64,000 nt of DNA, from the NCBI GenBank assembly GCA_003342895.1, contig PTFA01000160.1:62001-126000 (forward strand), given 5' to 3'. Source of the DNA: Casuarius casuarius. Taxonomy: Eukaryota > Chordata > Aves > Casuariiformes > Casuariidae. The notes beneath the pieces are model-generated. The model saw only the letters and a program-made list of their open reading frames with translations. It searched no databases and was not told the DNA's origin. Positions within the stretch are counted from its first letter, which is position 1. Every line of letters begins with the position of its first letter. Position numbers and translations under genes: made by a program. Below are positions 25,401 to 36,900 of this stretch, piece by piece.

Positions 25401-28400
25401 TGCTTGTGACTTAAGTTACATGACTTTAAAACTTAACATATGTATTAAGTGTAAGAATACACTCTTTGTTTAAGAGCTTGTGGTACTTATTTCCTTAGAA
25501 AATTGTCTTGAATGTATTTTGAGAGAGACTACATTATTCCCAAAGTTAGAAATATTTTGCCTTAATGTTTATCATCTTGTTTTAAAAGTGTTTATGAAAA
25601 AAAACTTTAAAATAGCTTTTGAGTCCTTGAAGTACTAAAAAGAACCTAAATTTATTTAACTGTTTTTATGTCCATGAAATATAGTCATGCCAACAATATC
25701 TGTATTTGGTGGTTGATACTGAAAACATTTTTAGGAAAAGGTAAATTTATGTTTACCTTCTGTAAAGCCCCCTCTTGAAGTGCATGCTAGACATTTCTTT
25801 CCTTGGAAAGAGGCTAGGTGTTCACATCTTAAAAGTTTGAGTACTGTTGGGGAAAAAGGTAAAAGATTTTTTTTCTTCTTTTCATTAAAAGATACTGTGA
25901 TTAATTAATGCTTATTTAAAAAATGAAATAGGCCATCCAGAAATCCTGTTTACAAAGATCAGGGAAAGTTAAGATGTTTGTTTGTTTTTAAAAGGCAATC
26001 CAGAAGGGTAATATGGAAGTTGCACGAATACATGCAGAAAATGCTATCCGACAGAAGAACCAAGCAATCAATTTCTTGCGCATGAGTGCCAGGGTAGATG
26101 CTGTAGCAGCAAGAGTTCAGACTGCAGTGACAATGGGCAAGGTAAGGCTCTTTTCGCAGTTCTTGTTGTGAATTTGTTGCAAGGACAGGACCTCCAATCT
26201 TGTAAGTGTCTTAATTCTACCTATAATGAGCTGAAAAGTTTGAGTTTTGTTTTTAGACATAGTCAATAGTAAATCAGGAAATGGAATTCTACTGACAGTT
26301 GCTATTTAGAAATCAGTTGCTCTCCACTGTATCTTGTAGCTTGTAACCTTTGTTGGGTCTTACTGCTCATGCTCCTAAAGATACAGGGTCTTCTCTAGTT
26401 AGGCTGTTAAGGTTATTGGGAAAGATACTGCTCCCTTTCACTTTCCAAATGCATTAAGTCATGACATAGGACTTCCTGATCCCAGAAACTGTTTTAGCTC
26501 ATGTAATCTGAAACTGCTTTTTTTTTTTTTTTGTAATAGTTTTCCTTTACTTCACCTCATTTCAGGTAACAAAGTCAATGGCGGGGGTAGTTAAATCTAT
26601 GGATGCCACACTGAAGAGCATGAACTTGGAAAAGGTAAATAGAAACTTTACTCTTCTTGAAGATGTACATTAAAAGCACAAAAGGCAGTGGATGCAAGTT
26701 TTACACAAAAAGGATGTTCCAATGAAGTATAAGGAGAAAAGCTGTAGGCAGCGAGGATACTGGACACTGGAACAGGTTGCTCAGCGTGGTTGTGGAGTCT
26801 CCATCTTTGGAGGTGCTCAGAACTTGGCTGGACAGGGCCTTGAGTGACCTGCTGTAACTGCAAAGTTTAATCAACTTCATATTTGACCCTGCTGGGGGGA
26901 CGGGTGGATGTTGCACCAGATGAACTCTAGAAATTGCGTGCAATCTTAATTATTCTGTGATTCTAGTTTTACCTGTTGAGATATATTGTTCTTCTGTTAC
27001 CTGCAGATCATTGACTGGATTCTTATTGTTTGTAGATATCGGCACTAATGGATAAATTTGAGCATCAGTTTGAAACACTAGATGTTCAGACGCAGCAGAT
27101 GGAAGACACAATGAGCAGCACTACTACACTAACAACACCACAAGTAAGAATAGTAAACTAAAATTAAGCAAGCTTAAAAAAATTGGGTATGACTAAACTG
27201 TATGGAAATATTGTCTGCTTCTCTTCTTTCCTTTCTGCCTACTTTGAGAAATGGAGTGTTTTCACTTTGGCTTTGTGCTTCTTTGTGATTTAGGCACTAG
27301 TTCAAGTTATATTCACAAATACAGAGGATCACATGTATGTATTGTACTCAATTTCACTCTTACTGCAAGCTTCATTTTATATTATGTATTGAAAATATTA
27401 GCCCTTCTATTGAATAGGCAGCATTTTGGTGAGGTCTTAATGAGCTTCTGAGCCAGAAGATGCTGCAGAATCAATTATCAAAGCAAAATGTACTCTGAAA
27501 CAGTCAGCAGTTCTAACTCCCTGATATTAACAAAACAACATTAATCACCACTGAATGTAGCAGTAGTATGTGCCATGAAAAATTAATTACTTGTTTTCAA
27601 GTCAGATAAGTGTTTACTAAAATAAATTCTTAAGCAATGCTTAACATAGTTAAGAACACGTATTACCTGTCCCCTTTTAGAAAAATGCTATTTGAACAGA
27701 AATTTTTTCAGAGAGAGAAATTTACTGGAGATAGTGGTTTGTAAATAAATAAGTAAACCTAAATCCACATCCAATAAACTAAATTTATTGGAGATGAAGG
27801 GTTTTCTTTTCCGTGTTATGCAAAACAGTCGTTTAGTAGTTAATAATTAGCAGTTGATAACACTTATCATATTCAAGTAATATATTAATTTTTCTACATG
27901 TAAGCGTCATTCTATGAGAAGCATTGTGGTTCAGAAGCTGAAGTTCAAGTAATGGGAATTTGACAGGCTGAGCTGCGCTGCTTGTTTTTGAGTTCATATA
28001 GTGCCCTCTGGTGCTTAAGTACAGAGTTGTTCAGTCAAAGATGTTTCCCTTTAAATCAGTTTTGTTAAAAATAATTTGCATTGTCTCAGGATTTAATGGA
28101 AGAACTTGTCACAAGCTACAATGTCAAACTGATTGAGTTTTTGTTTCTCTACTTTAGAACCAAGTGGATATGCTTTTACAAGAAATGGCAGATGAAGCAG
28201 GGTAGGTAATATGTTTGAGTGAATATTACTTGAATAAATACGTCAGTTCCAACAACACTTCAAGGTTAACTCTAAGCTGGGATAACATTGTAAATGTATC
28301 ACTTTCTTAGAGCACATAAGAATCATTACTCTCCTTTCACCTTTGGACACCATTCTTGTAATGGTTTTGTTGCTGTTATTTCATTTTGTTTCCATTCAAA

Positions 28401-30174
28401 ACTACTGTGAATACCAGTGCAGAGGAGGTTGTGCAAAAGCCTCATATAAAATTACCTCACTTGTCATGTCAGGATTGCATTTTGTTATTTACTTGGGTTG
28501 GCTTTAGCATTAGCAATCCTTGCAATGTCTCTCCACTCTTCCCCTCCCCCCCGCCCCCAATCCCCATTAAAACTTTCTGTAGTTCTGCTCTCACTAGTTA
28601 CACACTGCAGAGATGGATCATTGTGATTTATATAAACCTTTGGAGTTACGCTGAAATATTTCGGAGAACTTACTTGCTATGTTGGTGACACATGAGCTGA
28701 AAGTGTCCCTCTGGCTTGAGGATGAGAATGTTTGACAAGTTGTGCAGTAAAACTTGTGTAGATTTCATATCCTTTTGTCACTCATATATATACTGTTTCT
28801 AATATATCTTTGTTAAACAGAAATCTTGCTCAGCCCTGATTAAGTAGAATTTATTTCTCTATTGCTAGTTACAGTAAAAGATTTGTCTTGGTGATGAATC
28901 AAATTTCCTTTTCAAATTGCCTCGACATGCTCATGTGTCCATGGGACACAAGTGACATGCTATCTCAGATACTGCTCCATTTGTCAATTAATATACTTCT
29001 TCCTTTAGCATTGTATGTCTGACTTGTGTTTTTGTTGTTTTTCTCTTTTATTAACTGTAGTCTTGATCTGAACATGGAACTACCTCAAGGACAGACAGGT
29101 TCTGTTGGTACGAGTGTTGCCTCAGCAGAACAGGTAAATATTAGAGTCAGTAGAAATTAATGTTTTCTATAGAATTGGGGTATGAGAATTAATGCTTTAC
29201 TTAGTCAAAGCAAGGTTACCAAATTCTGATGAGATTGTGTCTGTCCATAGTAAATGGTGTGGGTGAAAGTCTTTGAAAGCAAAATAATTTTTAAAATGTT
29301 TGCTTGTTTAGTAAATGCAATAAATTTCTAAATTTCAGATGTAGTTTTGCATGGTGTTTCAGAGTTCAGACTAATTGTCTGTCCTAACTGCTCTGAATCT
29401 AATGAATCCAGCCATCTCCCAGAACATATGCTAGCCTTTTTTCTTCTCCCTTTAATCTGTAAAAGATCTTAAGTAGTGCAAAGGATTCTGTATTTGCTCT
29501 AGATGGATAACTTAGAATTTGTTGTGCATGGGCACATTTTGAGGTAAAGGTTGCGCAGATACCTAGAGTTGCTTTTCGTGTGCTGGGGAATATATTTGAG
29601 GACATGCAAGGCAAGCAATTTACTCCTCTCATCCTGTCGTAGTGCAGAAGGCTCTAGGGAATTGTGTTTGCTGACATACGTTTGAGAAGCCACAAGCGTT
29701 CCAGATTCTTTGAAGGTTCAGTTTTGTCTTGTACCAGTCCTCCAAAAGTGTTAGATCTACTGCTGTATCCTCCTAGCAATACCAGCCTTGGTCACTTGAG
29801 GGTGCGACTGAGGTTCTTTTCACATCCAAATAAGGATGCAGTTCTGTAAACTGTGATTTAGGTTTGCAAAGATCATACCTAAAAATTATCTATACTTGAC
29901 GTGTTCTGCACTTGGTTTCTAGGTATCCATTGCTGGAGACAAGATAGCTAGATGGACCTGTGGTCTAACTCAGTATAGCCACTCTTAAGCAAATCTTGTT
30001 ATGACTTGTACAAGTTTATTTCATACCATCTTGACATAAGATTGCTTCACCATTGCAGAACTTTGCAACAATTGATTTTCATATTACTCTTTTTTTTTTT
30101 TCCTTCTCTTTTCTTCCACAATTCTGCAGGATGAGCTGTCACAGAGACTGGCCCGCCTACGTGATCAAGTTTAA
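22442..30174 (+). CDS. CHMP1B: CHMP1B, ESCRT-III subunit, complete, eight coding exons
   Basis: Coding exons are 22442-22457, 25186-25283, 25995-26141, 26566-26634, 27036-27143, 28158-28201, 29061-29133 and 30130-30174 (stop TAA at 30172). All introns are GT-AG and the junction phases join into one 199-residue frame, the length I recall for human CHMP1B. The protein starts MSNMEKHLFNLKF, has a basic, charged N-terminal helical half (about residues 1-100), an acidic C-terminal part, and ends in [14 protein letters not shown]. That end fits the MIM1 pattern (LxxRLxxLR, residues 188-196), which binds MIT domains of VPS4 and spastin. ESCRT-III proteins polymerise on membranes for endosomal sorting, cytokinesis and related scission; CHMP1B co-assembles with IST1. 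Against my memory of the human protein I see only conservative changes (for example V to I in NQAINF and T to S in LKSMNLE). CHMP1A is excluded by the sequence of the C-terminal half. The start is fixed by the conserved MSNME and a GCCGCCATG context. The function is known for the family; the exon structure is read directly. Confidence 0.97.
22458..25185 (+). other. CHMP1B: CHMP1B intron 1
   Basis: About 2.7 kb, starting gtatcc and ending tgtactgtag. The first 330 nt are CpG island and include the assembly gap. The rest is AT-rich with an A run at 24413-24428 and T runs around 24710-24740. I see no other exon or recognisable repeat. Confidence 0.9.
22593..22678. other. Assembly gap (86 Ns)
   Basis: A run of N within the 5' part of CHMP1B intron 1, flanked on both sides by extremely GC-rich sequence. 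The true length is unknown. It probably reflects sequencing drop-out in the CpG island. Confidence 0.99.
25186..25283 (+). CDS. CHMP1B: CHMP1B coding exon 2
   Basis: The acceptor is tgtactgtag and the donor is AAG|gtaagc. The exon completes Lys6 and encodes residues 7-38, [15 protein letters not shown] through AKIKK. This is the basic first helix of the ESCRT-III core. A longer open frame running in from 24906 is intron read-through and is not coding. Confidence 0.96.
25284..26565 (+). other. CHMP1B: CHMP1B introns 2 and 3 (flanking exon 3)
   Basis: Intron 2 is 25284-25994 and intron 3 is 26142-26565. Both have gtaagN donors and AG acceptors. They are AT-rich and unremarkable, with no repeats I recognise. 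Confidence 0.88.
25995..26141 (+). CDS. CHMP1B: CHMP1B coding exon 3
   Basis: The acceptor is ttttaaaag and the donor is AAG|gtaagg. The exon has 49 codons in phase 0 and encodes residues 39-87, [20 protein letters not shown] through TAVTMGK. This is the second core helix and the most conserved part of the family. Confidence 0.97.
26566..26634 (+). CDS. CHMP1B: CHMP1B coding exon 4
   Basis: The acceptor is catttcag and the donor is AAG|gtaaat. The exon has 23 codons in phase 0 and encodes residues 88-110, [17 protein letters not shown] through NLEK. A pyrimidine tract precedes the acceptor, with a long T run around 26519-26532. Confidence 0.97.
26655..26968 (+). mobile_element. CR1-type LINE fragment, 3' end, in CHMP1B intron 4
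   Basis: The sequence around ggacactggaacaggttgct and the following gtggagtctccatctttgga match, from memory, the 3' end of CR1 ORF2 and its UTR. The fragment ends in the CR1-like tail attctgtgattctag. It is on the plus strand, 5'-truncated, and diverged. Intron 4 (26635-27035) is almost entirely this insertion. Confidence 0.85.
27036..27143 (+). CDS. CHMP1B: CHMP1B coding exon 5
   Basis: The acceptor is ttgtttgtag and the donor is CAA|gtaaga. The exon has 36 codons in phase 0 and encodes residues 111-146, [16 protein letters not shown] through TTLTTPQ. The run of Ser and Thr residues is the hinge before the acidic C-terminal part. Confidence 0.97.
27144..29060 (+). other. CHMP1B: CHMP1B introns 5 and 6 (flanking exon 6)
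   Basis: Intron 5 is 27144-28157 and intron 6 is 28202-29060. The donors are gtaaga and gtaggt, and the acceptors follow short pyrimidine stretches. I see nothing else in them apart from a C-rich run near 28541-28560. Confidence 0.88.
28158..28201 (+). CDS. CHMP1B: CHMP1B coding exon 6
   Basis: The acceptor is ctactttag and the donor is GG|gtaggt. The exon is 44 nt long, encodes [14 protein letters not shown], and supplies the first two bases of Gly161, so it ends in phase 2. Confidence 0.96.
29061..29133 (+). CDS. CHMP1B: CHMP1B coding exon 7
   Basis: The acceptor is ttaactgtag and the donor is CAG|gtaaat. One base completes Gly161, followed by 24 codons for [16 protein letters not shown] through SAEQ (residues 162-185). 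This is the flexible acidic linker before the MIM1 helix. Confidence 0.96.
29917..29998 (+). mobile_element. Old CR1-type LINE 3' tail in CHMP1B intron 7
   Basis: The stretch agatggacctgtggtctaac followed by tcagtatagccactctta matches, from memory, the conserved 3' terminus of older CR1 subfamilies shared by birds and turtles. Only the tail is recognisable. Intron 7 spans 29134-30129. Confidence 0.6.
30130..30174 (+). CDS. CHMP1B: CHMP1B coding exon 8 with stop
   Basis: The acceptor is attctgcag after a long pyrimidine stretch. The exon encodes [14 protein letters not shown] followed by TAA. These residues form the MIM1 helix that docks on MIT domains, and the exon boundary isolates this motif almost exactly. 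Confidence 0.97.
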   Translation, partial: DELSQRLARLRDQV

Positions 30175-30815
30175 GTTAATCAAAGCTGCAGTTCTTTGTA
30201 TATGCTTTCAAAACACTGTTTGTGACTAACCCTACACTACACTAGAAAGGTGTATACAGTATGGCTTATGTGTTTAAATACTTGTAATATATGATACTTC
30301 ACTCCTAGCTTGCTCTTCTTTCTAAATACGTCAGGTAATTCAAAAATATCAGCTCTCAAATATCTTTTTCTGTACATTTTGAAGTTGATATATCTTTTGC
30401 AAGCTCTTTCATAAAATCAAGCAGCAATGTTGGCACATTCTAGCTGACAGAAAAGCAGAGTGTCACTGATATATTTTAAATTATGAAGTGAATTTTTTAA
30501 ATTATGAAGACTGTTTATGGTTGGAGGACTGATATATTCATTTCAGATGCTATACCTAACTTCCTTACACAGCCAAACTCATTGAACACACAGAGGTGAA
30601 CAGTGTGGACTTCATGAAAATACACTTATTAAAACAAATAAGTGGACTTCAGTCTGTAGAGGTTTGTTTTTTTTTTTTAGCGTTTTAAAGCTACAGTAAT
30701 AATGCTGAAATTAATGGTTCATATACCAAAAGCTGTTTTCATGTAACTGGGAACTTGTATGGTGTCATCATTTTAGTACAGGAGGAATAAAATATATTTT
30801 CCAACACTTTGTCAG
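30175..30815 (+). other. CHMP1B: CHMP1B 3' UTR
   Basis: About 0.6 kb follows the stop codon before a canonical AATAAA at 30786-30791. Cleavage would be expected roughly 15-30 nt downstream, so the end given is an estimate. The stretch is AT-rich and contains no other reading frame of note. Another AATAAA at 33762-33767 could serve a longer isoform; nothing in the sequence decides this. Confidence 0.7.
30786..30791 (+). terminator. Polyadenylation signal of CHMP1B
   Basis: This is an exact AATAAA hexamer about 610 nt after the CHMP1B stop, followed by T-rich sequence (atatattttcc) and then a GT-containing stretch, as expected for a cleavage site. Confidence 0.65.
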
Positions 30816-30832
30816 TTCTGTTGAATGCTATC

Positions 30833-30920
30833 TCATGGTTTAATGCTGAGTGCTCTGGCTTCTCCAGTTTGCTTTCTTATGGCTTAATGCTGAGTGCTCC
30901 AGCTTCTCCATTTTGCTTTT
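30833..30920. repeat. Two-copy tandem duplication, 44 bp unit
   Basis: The words taatgctgagtgctc and cttctcca recur at an offset of 44 bp (for example atgg at 30835 and again at 30879). It lies just after the CHMP1B polyadenylation signal. Confidence 0.75.
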
Positions 30921-33900
30921 TTCTCAGTTTCTTGAGGTGCAGCCAGTTATGCCACTCACCCCTGTATTTTTTTCTATTCTGTGTTAGTCCCTGTCTTTCC
31001 TTTTCATCTAGGCACTCTTTATATGCAAGGAAAAGCCTTATCATAGTATTCTGCATTTTAACATTCTGTCATATATGAAAAATATGAAAGTGCTCTTGCT
31101 GAAGTTCAGGTCTTCATAGTCCTCCATGGTGAGTCAAGGTCCCAGTTCTGTTTTTGCTAGCCAGGACACTCCCTTGGAGTAGCTTTTCCTCCTCAGCCTC
31201 TCACGGGTGATCTTTTCTTCAGTACAGTGTTGGAGAGAGTGAGGTGAGGAGTGGGTAAGTAGACTAGGCCCGCTCTGTCAGAGGGGCAGGCTGCGAGATT
31301 GTTTCAAGATAGGTATTGGTTATGTTGAATTAGGAATAGCTACTGTTTTGTAAGATATGGTACTGCTCTCTGCAGATATGGTGATGCGTTTTGCAATACT
31401 GCGGTGATGGAGAAGCTAATTTGTTTTAGTTACTCCTTTAACCCCTCTGCATTTCTGCACAGTAAGAGGGAATCTACTGACCTCTTTCAGTAGCTTCAAG
31501 CTCTTCCTGCAGTTGTAAAGTAAAGAAATGGTTGTAGAAATTTGAAGCTGAAACTGCTTGTGTTGTGATAAATAGTGGTGTAAAGAATTTTTTTCCTGAC
31601 TGCTTGGACTCAATTTTTTTGTTTTATTGTGTTGTGGATGAGGGAAGAAGGTATGGAGCTTTAGAATAGGAATTAACTCTTAATTCATTGGTGTTCAGGA
31701 TCACATGGTCTTTCTAGTGTTGTGGAAATGTTTGAGTAAGAAACTACTTAGCTTTTTTAATCATGCAGGATTTTTCAGTGAAAGTGTACAGAAATGAGGA
31801 AACATTTCAGAACAGTTTCAAGCTATATTTTGAATGTGTTACTCAAATCACTTTGAAGCTTTAGCAGGATGTTATATAATGAAGCATCCAAAGGTACTGT
31901 AAAAATAAGAAACAAAATAAGACAGACAAAACAGCCTAAAATGTTCTGGAGTCATCTCTCTCACATTTGCAGTCTAAATTAAATTGATTTCTTAAAATGT
32001 AGTCTTTTTCCCACACTTAAGGTTTATTTTCAGTGCAGCTTTCTTTTAAATGTCTTTGAATCTTTCAATTTCTCCCACTTAGAGGAGGAAGATGTTATAA
32101 ACCATATACTCTAGGTACATTCTTTTAATATTATTGATAAAATGTCTTAAGAAGGATACCATATACTACACCTTTTTTGTAGCTACTCTGAACAATATAA
32201 CAAAAAATACAATGTTTTTTCTACACAGCCAAGTTACCCACAACGTTGATAGCCGCTTGTGTGTGCGCGCGTGCCTTTGCCTTGGTGAGTTTATTTTTAC
32301 TGTTGCTCCCTATCTCGTGATAGGGCTACATACCTGGCTAGTGACTGGAAAGTTACTCGTGCAATACATCCACATAAGAATTTACTTTGCGCTTGCTTGT
32401 TCGTAGACCTGCACCAGAAACTATGGAGGTTTTCCGTGTTTGGTATTAGACAGCTCTTCAGCTAGCTCGTCTGGCTTGTTTTAACATTAAATATTATCAT
32501 GCTGCTTTCGGACTGCCCCTGGCCATTCCAGAGCTGTTTGACAGGGTAGATAGACCATAAATTTGCTTTTCTGTGTATGTTGCCTCTTGCCTTGAAACTT
32601 GGGGATTTGGAGGCATTTAAAAGTAGATGGAGCTAAGACTGATTAGATAGTCACAAGAAAAACATTAAATAAGCTTCATTATCTTACTGGCTGTATACAG
32701 CTTGTTTAATAATTTTGATCTTCTGGAAGTCCTAGGCTTACTAACACTGATAGAAGAATATTTTTTCAGTATCTCTTTTTAGAAGGATTAAGAAATAAAT
32801 GTAAAGGCTTGGTTATCATAATTAGTTACTTTTACCTCTGCAGAACTATGATTTAAAGAGATAGGCAGGCTTAGCTGATTTGAGGAAGAAACGTGTTTTC
32901 GGAACAAAATTAAATCTTGCCTTGCTGCTTTCACCCTGAGCATTGCTATGTGTTTGAATGGGGCCAGGATTTTGTACTATTCCATTTTGTGTATAGAGCT
33001 TCTGCCCTCTCCTGGGCAAAACTTATTTCTTCTCTCTCTATAAATACTTGTTTATGAGAACTGGCATTCAGAAAGGTTTAGTAGTTATGTCTTTAATACA
33101 TGTAGTTTTCTCTAGTCTTTTGGAAATGCTTAAAACTGAAGTTGCTCTTAGAACAGATTTGACTCTTGTATCCTCTTTTTTTTTTTTTTTAATTCGTGTT
33201 TCCCTAGAAACATTTGCTCTCTGTTTTCTGAACAGATCTTGCTACTCTTACCTTGCTCGTGTTTCTTGCAAGTTGACTGTGTATTTTTGTAGAAGTTAAT
33301 TTCGTGTTAAATAGATTGAACGAGCTTTTATGTAACTTTAATACCAGATAATATTTCAATATTTATGAGCAGACACATCTGAAGTGAAGCCTAGTCTGAA
33401 ATGCTGTGAGATGTTTCTGCCTTCTTGGAATTAAGTTTACAGCTGCTAGTGTAATGATGGCATTAGTCTTTGGTCATTTGAATTCCAAATTTGAAAGCCA
33501 TAAAAAGCTTCAAATGAAATGAGAAGGAAGGAAAGGAAGAAAGAGAAATCTAACTTTCTCAACTGAAATGGGATATAATCATCATGTTACTTTTGTGGAG
33601 ATCCTCAGAGCCAAGAAATACTGAAATTTTGTTAAATATGATCAGCAATTCTGAAGCTGATGACATGTATAGAGAAGAGAAGCTTTTTTAGCTCAGGTAG
33701 GGTTCATTTTGAAAACTGCATTATCTTTTATGAATCAATTTGTAAATGTAACTGGAAGACAAATAAAATTGTACAGCAGACGTATTTCATGTGTGTTCCT
33801 AGGTTATATGGCTATTTGCTGGTGGGTCTTAAATGAACCAACAGGCAGACTTCATAATATCATGAATAGATTCTTGTGAAAAAATAATGAGAAAATTAAA

Positions 33901-36900
33901 TCTTTAGAGAGAAAACAAGGAGAAAGAAAAGTGGGTGTTATCAAGAAAGATTTGGGCCAATATTTTAGGAAGTAATTATGATCAAGTATAACAACATAAA
34001 ATACAGTCTAGTTATATTTAAAATTTTATAATGTAGTAAAAATATTTACTCTGGTGTGGACACAAAAGTATATCTTTTATTTGAGAAGCTTTCTGTTGTC
34101 CTTGAGGTATGTAACAAGGGGAGGAAGGAAAGAGGAAAACTGGCGGGAGATGGTCTATTTTGGTTTGATTGAGCTGAAACCCTCCATTTGTATTTTCCTC
34201 TTCCATTGTTGTTCAGGAACCAGCAGAGGGAGCTTGAAGCTTTGTTTTTGCGTAGGTCCTATATAAGTGATTATTATGCTTTAAAATCCTTAAAGAGGAC
34301 TTTTACAGAGTCATCACTAACTAGTTTAAGGAGCTATTTGTTGCCTTCGAGACCCTCATTTCTGGATAGTGTCAAGGCTAAATGGGAAGCTACCTTCATC
34401 AGAGTTTGGATCCTTGGCTACGAGCTGCTCCGTTGCACAAAATGCAAACTGGAAGCATGTTGCCGAGTGTCATCTGGTAATTCGCCTTAACATCTAACTA
34501 TCTTTTGCTAAATGCACTTCAGGGCTTTTCCTTGCTGTCTTTAGGAGGTAATGTGGGAGTTGCAAAATGAGGTAGTGAATAACTTTGTCCTTAAACTGTT
34601 TTAATTGTTTTATTTCTAGCTAACTTGTCTTGGGTTTCTTTGGCCGTCATGTATTCTGTTTTTGTCCTGTGATAATTTTTCCGCTTCATGCAGAGAGAAA
34701 TGCACACTGTTTACTGATTGAAAAATGTATTTTAATATGAGAAATCATTTTCTTATTAAAAGCGTTGCCTATGTTGAGATTTGATTTGATGAAATATTTC
34801 TTTATTTTGGTTTAAGGATCCTCTTTGTTACCGTACCATACTGTATTTGTTCGGTTTTAGTGTTAGCATTTAAACTATTGCAAAGGCTTGGTTTTCACTA
34901 ACTGCAGTATAGTGCTCAGTACTTTCTTTTTTGTCAAACAATATTTTTTCAATGAAATCACAAGAAGGGTCAGTGGCCTTACTTGTATCGGAAGGAGCTT
35001 TCTTCATTACCATTCAAATAAAGGAAAAGACTTATCTGAACAATCTGTAACTAATTTCAAGTGCCAATTGAACCTTTTTAACTTGGAAGAAGATGCAGTA
35101 AGTGAGCCTTACAGGCTTTCATTTGACCTTTACTACTTTTTATTAAGAAAGTCATGCTGAATCAGCTGTGATATGCAGTTCAAGATAGAAAATAATGGGC
35201 TGTAGGTTCCCAAGTCTTTCCAGTACTTTGGAAAACTTTACAATGTATTCTAAGAGTGCTGGACTTGCTGTTTTTGCCATGAGAAGGGGTTGAACCAGAC
35301 TATCTTATAGAAGACATCCAGGTCATTTTCAAGCTAGTATTTGGACAGGGTGACTTAGAGAATTTAAGTGTCAGATTTTTAATCAGAAAGGTGGTTTACT
35401 GTTGGCATGACTGGTTAGAATGTTCTAAACTTGTTAAGTGTAAGTGAAATAGCTTTTTCACAAAAGTCTAAAATAGTAAATACTACATAACAACAGATAC
35501 ACGTATCTGACAAAATAATGATCAGCTTGGTGTAATTTCCCTACTATCTAATTCAGAACGTTTCATTACAAGCAATTTATATCAAAATAGAAGGCTTAAA
35601 GATAGAAAAAAATAGAAAACAAAAACTGTAAAGGATGGTAAAACTTTTTAAAACTTCTTTAAAATATTCAATATACCAATGTTTAAGAACTCTTCTTTCT
35701 TTTTTAAAAATTAGTTTAAAAAGTTTTGACCTAATCCCCAAGCCTCTATTTTACTTGATCTTTTACAGATATTTTACTTGATCTTTATCGTAGTCAGGAC
35801 TTCCACAATTTCTTGTCTATTGCTGCAAAAGAGGTTGATGTTAGAACCATTAAGCACTACTTCTAACACTGGTGATTTTTCGGTTCCAGTTACCAGTATG
35901 AATCCACAACATTTGACTAGAAGTTCATAGGAAAAGCAGACAATTCCATTCTGAGTGTTGTAAATTAGTTCCAGTCTCCAAGAGAATGCTGTAACTAATT
36001 GATATGACCTGGAAGTGGATAAAGTCCATAACAGTAAGATCAACTTTTCCTCTAGTAATCTGACAAATATGTCATGTAGTCCCATGTAGACTACATACCC
36101 CATTTGTTCTTTTGTGATGGACGTTGTTTCCGCATTGAAGTGATAATGATTTTCCGGATTTCTACTGATTTGTATAGCAGGTGCCTTAATTTATTAATGC
36201 CAGAAGAAGAGAGAGATTCAATAACAGCAACAACAAAATAAGGATTCCTGGCAGCAACCGTACATTAAAGTCATTGCTTATCCAGTTACGTTGCTGTAAG
36301 TATTTGACCACCATTTGATATCTTTATACAAAATGTATATTTAGAGATATGTCTGCAGAAGAGCTTGTTATGCTTGTAAAGATAGTTATCATTGTATATT
36401 AGTCAGTGGAAATGATTACTTTTAACAATGGCACTTTTTTATCCAAATATTTTAAAAATGTACTGTACAACAAAGATTAATACTTACAAAACCCGGATCT
36501 GTCTAGTGTATAGTATGTGTAAAGCAGCAAATACAGAACATCAAGGCTCTCTTCCAAACTTAATGTTTGATTTTAAAAGTTCAGCAATTAGCCTGTGATT
36601 AGAGTATTAAGTAGATGCAGGTATTCCCAAGCTCTTCATAAAGTTTTATTGCGATGTCTGAGAGATCTGGATGTTTTCTTGAATACTGTTTACAGAACAG
36701 CATAAATATTCTTCCTCCTAGTCTATTAAAAAAAAAAAAAAAAAATGTCGTGCAGGAAGATCGGTGGTTTGCAGAGTTGCTGGATCTCCTTTGTTTTCTA
36801 AAGTTGCATGGAAATCAGGAAGTCTTTGCTTGGTGTAGGGTTTGACTCCTATGGACTAAGTTCACAAAATGGGACCCATGTAATAGGAGCTATTTAGATA

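Noticed and set aside
35280..35345. Possible CR1 remnant (ggttgaaccagactatct)
   Set aside because: Only a short resemblance with no supporting flanking match.
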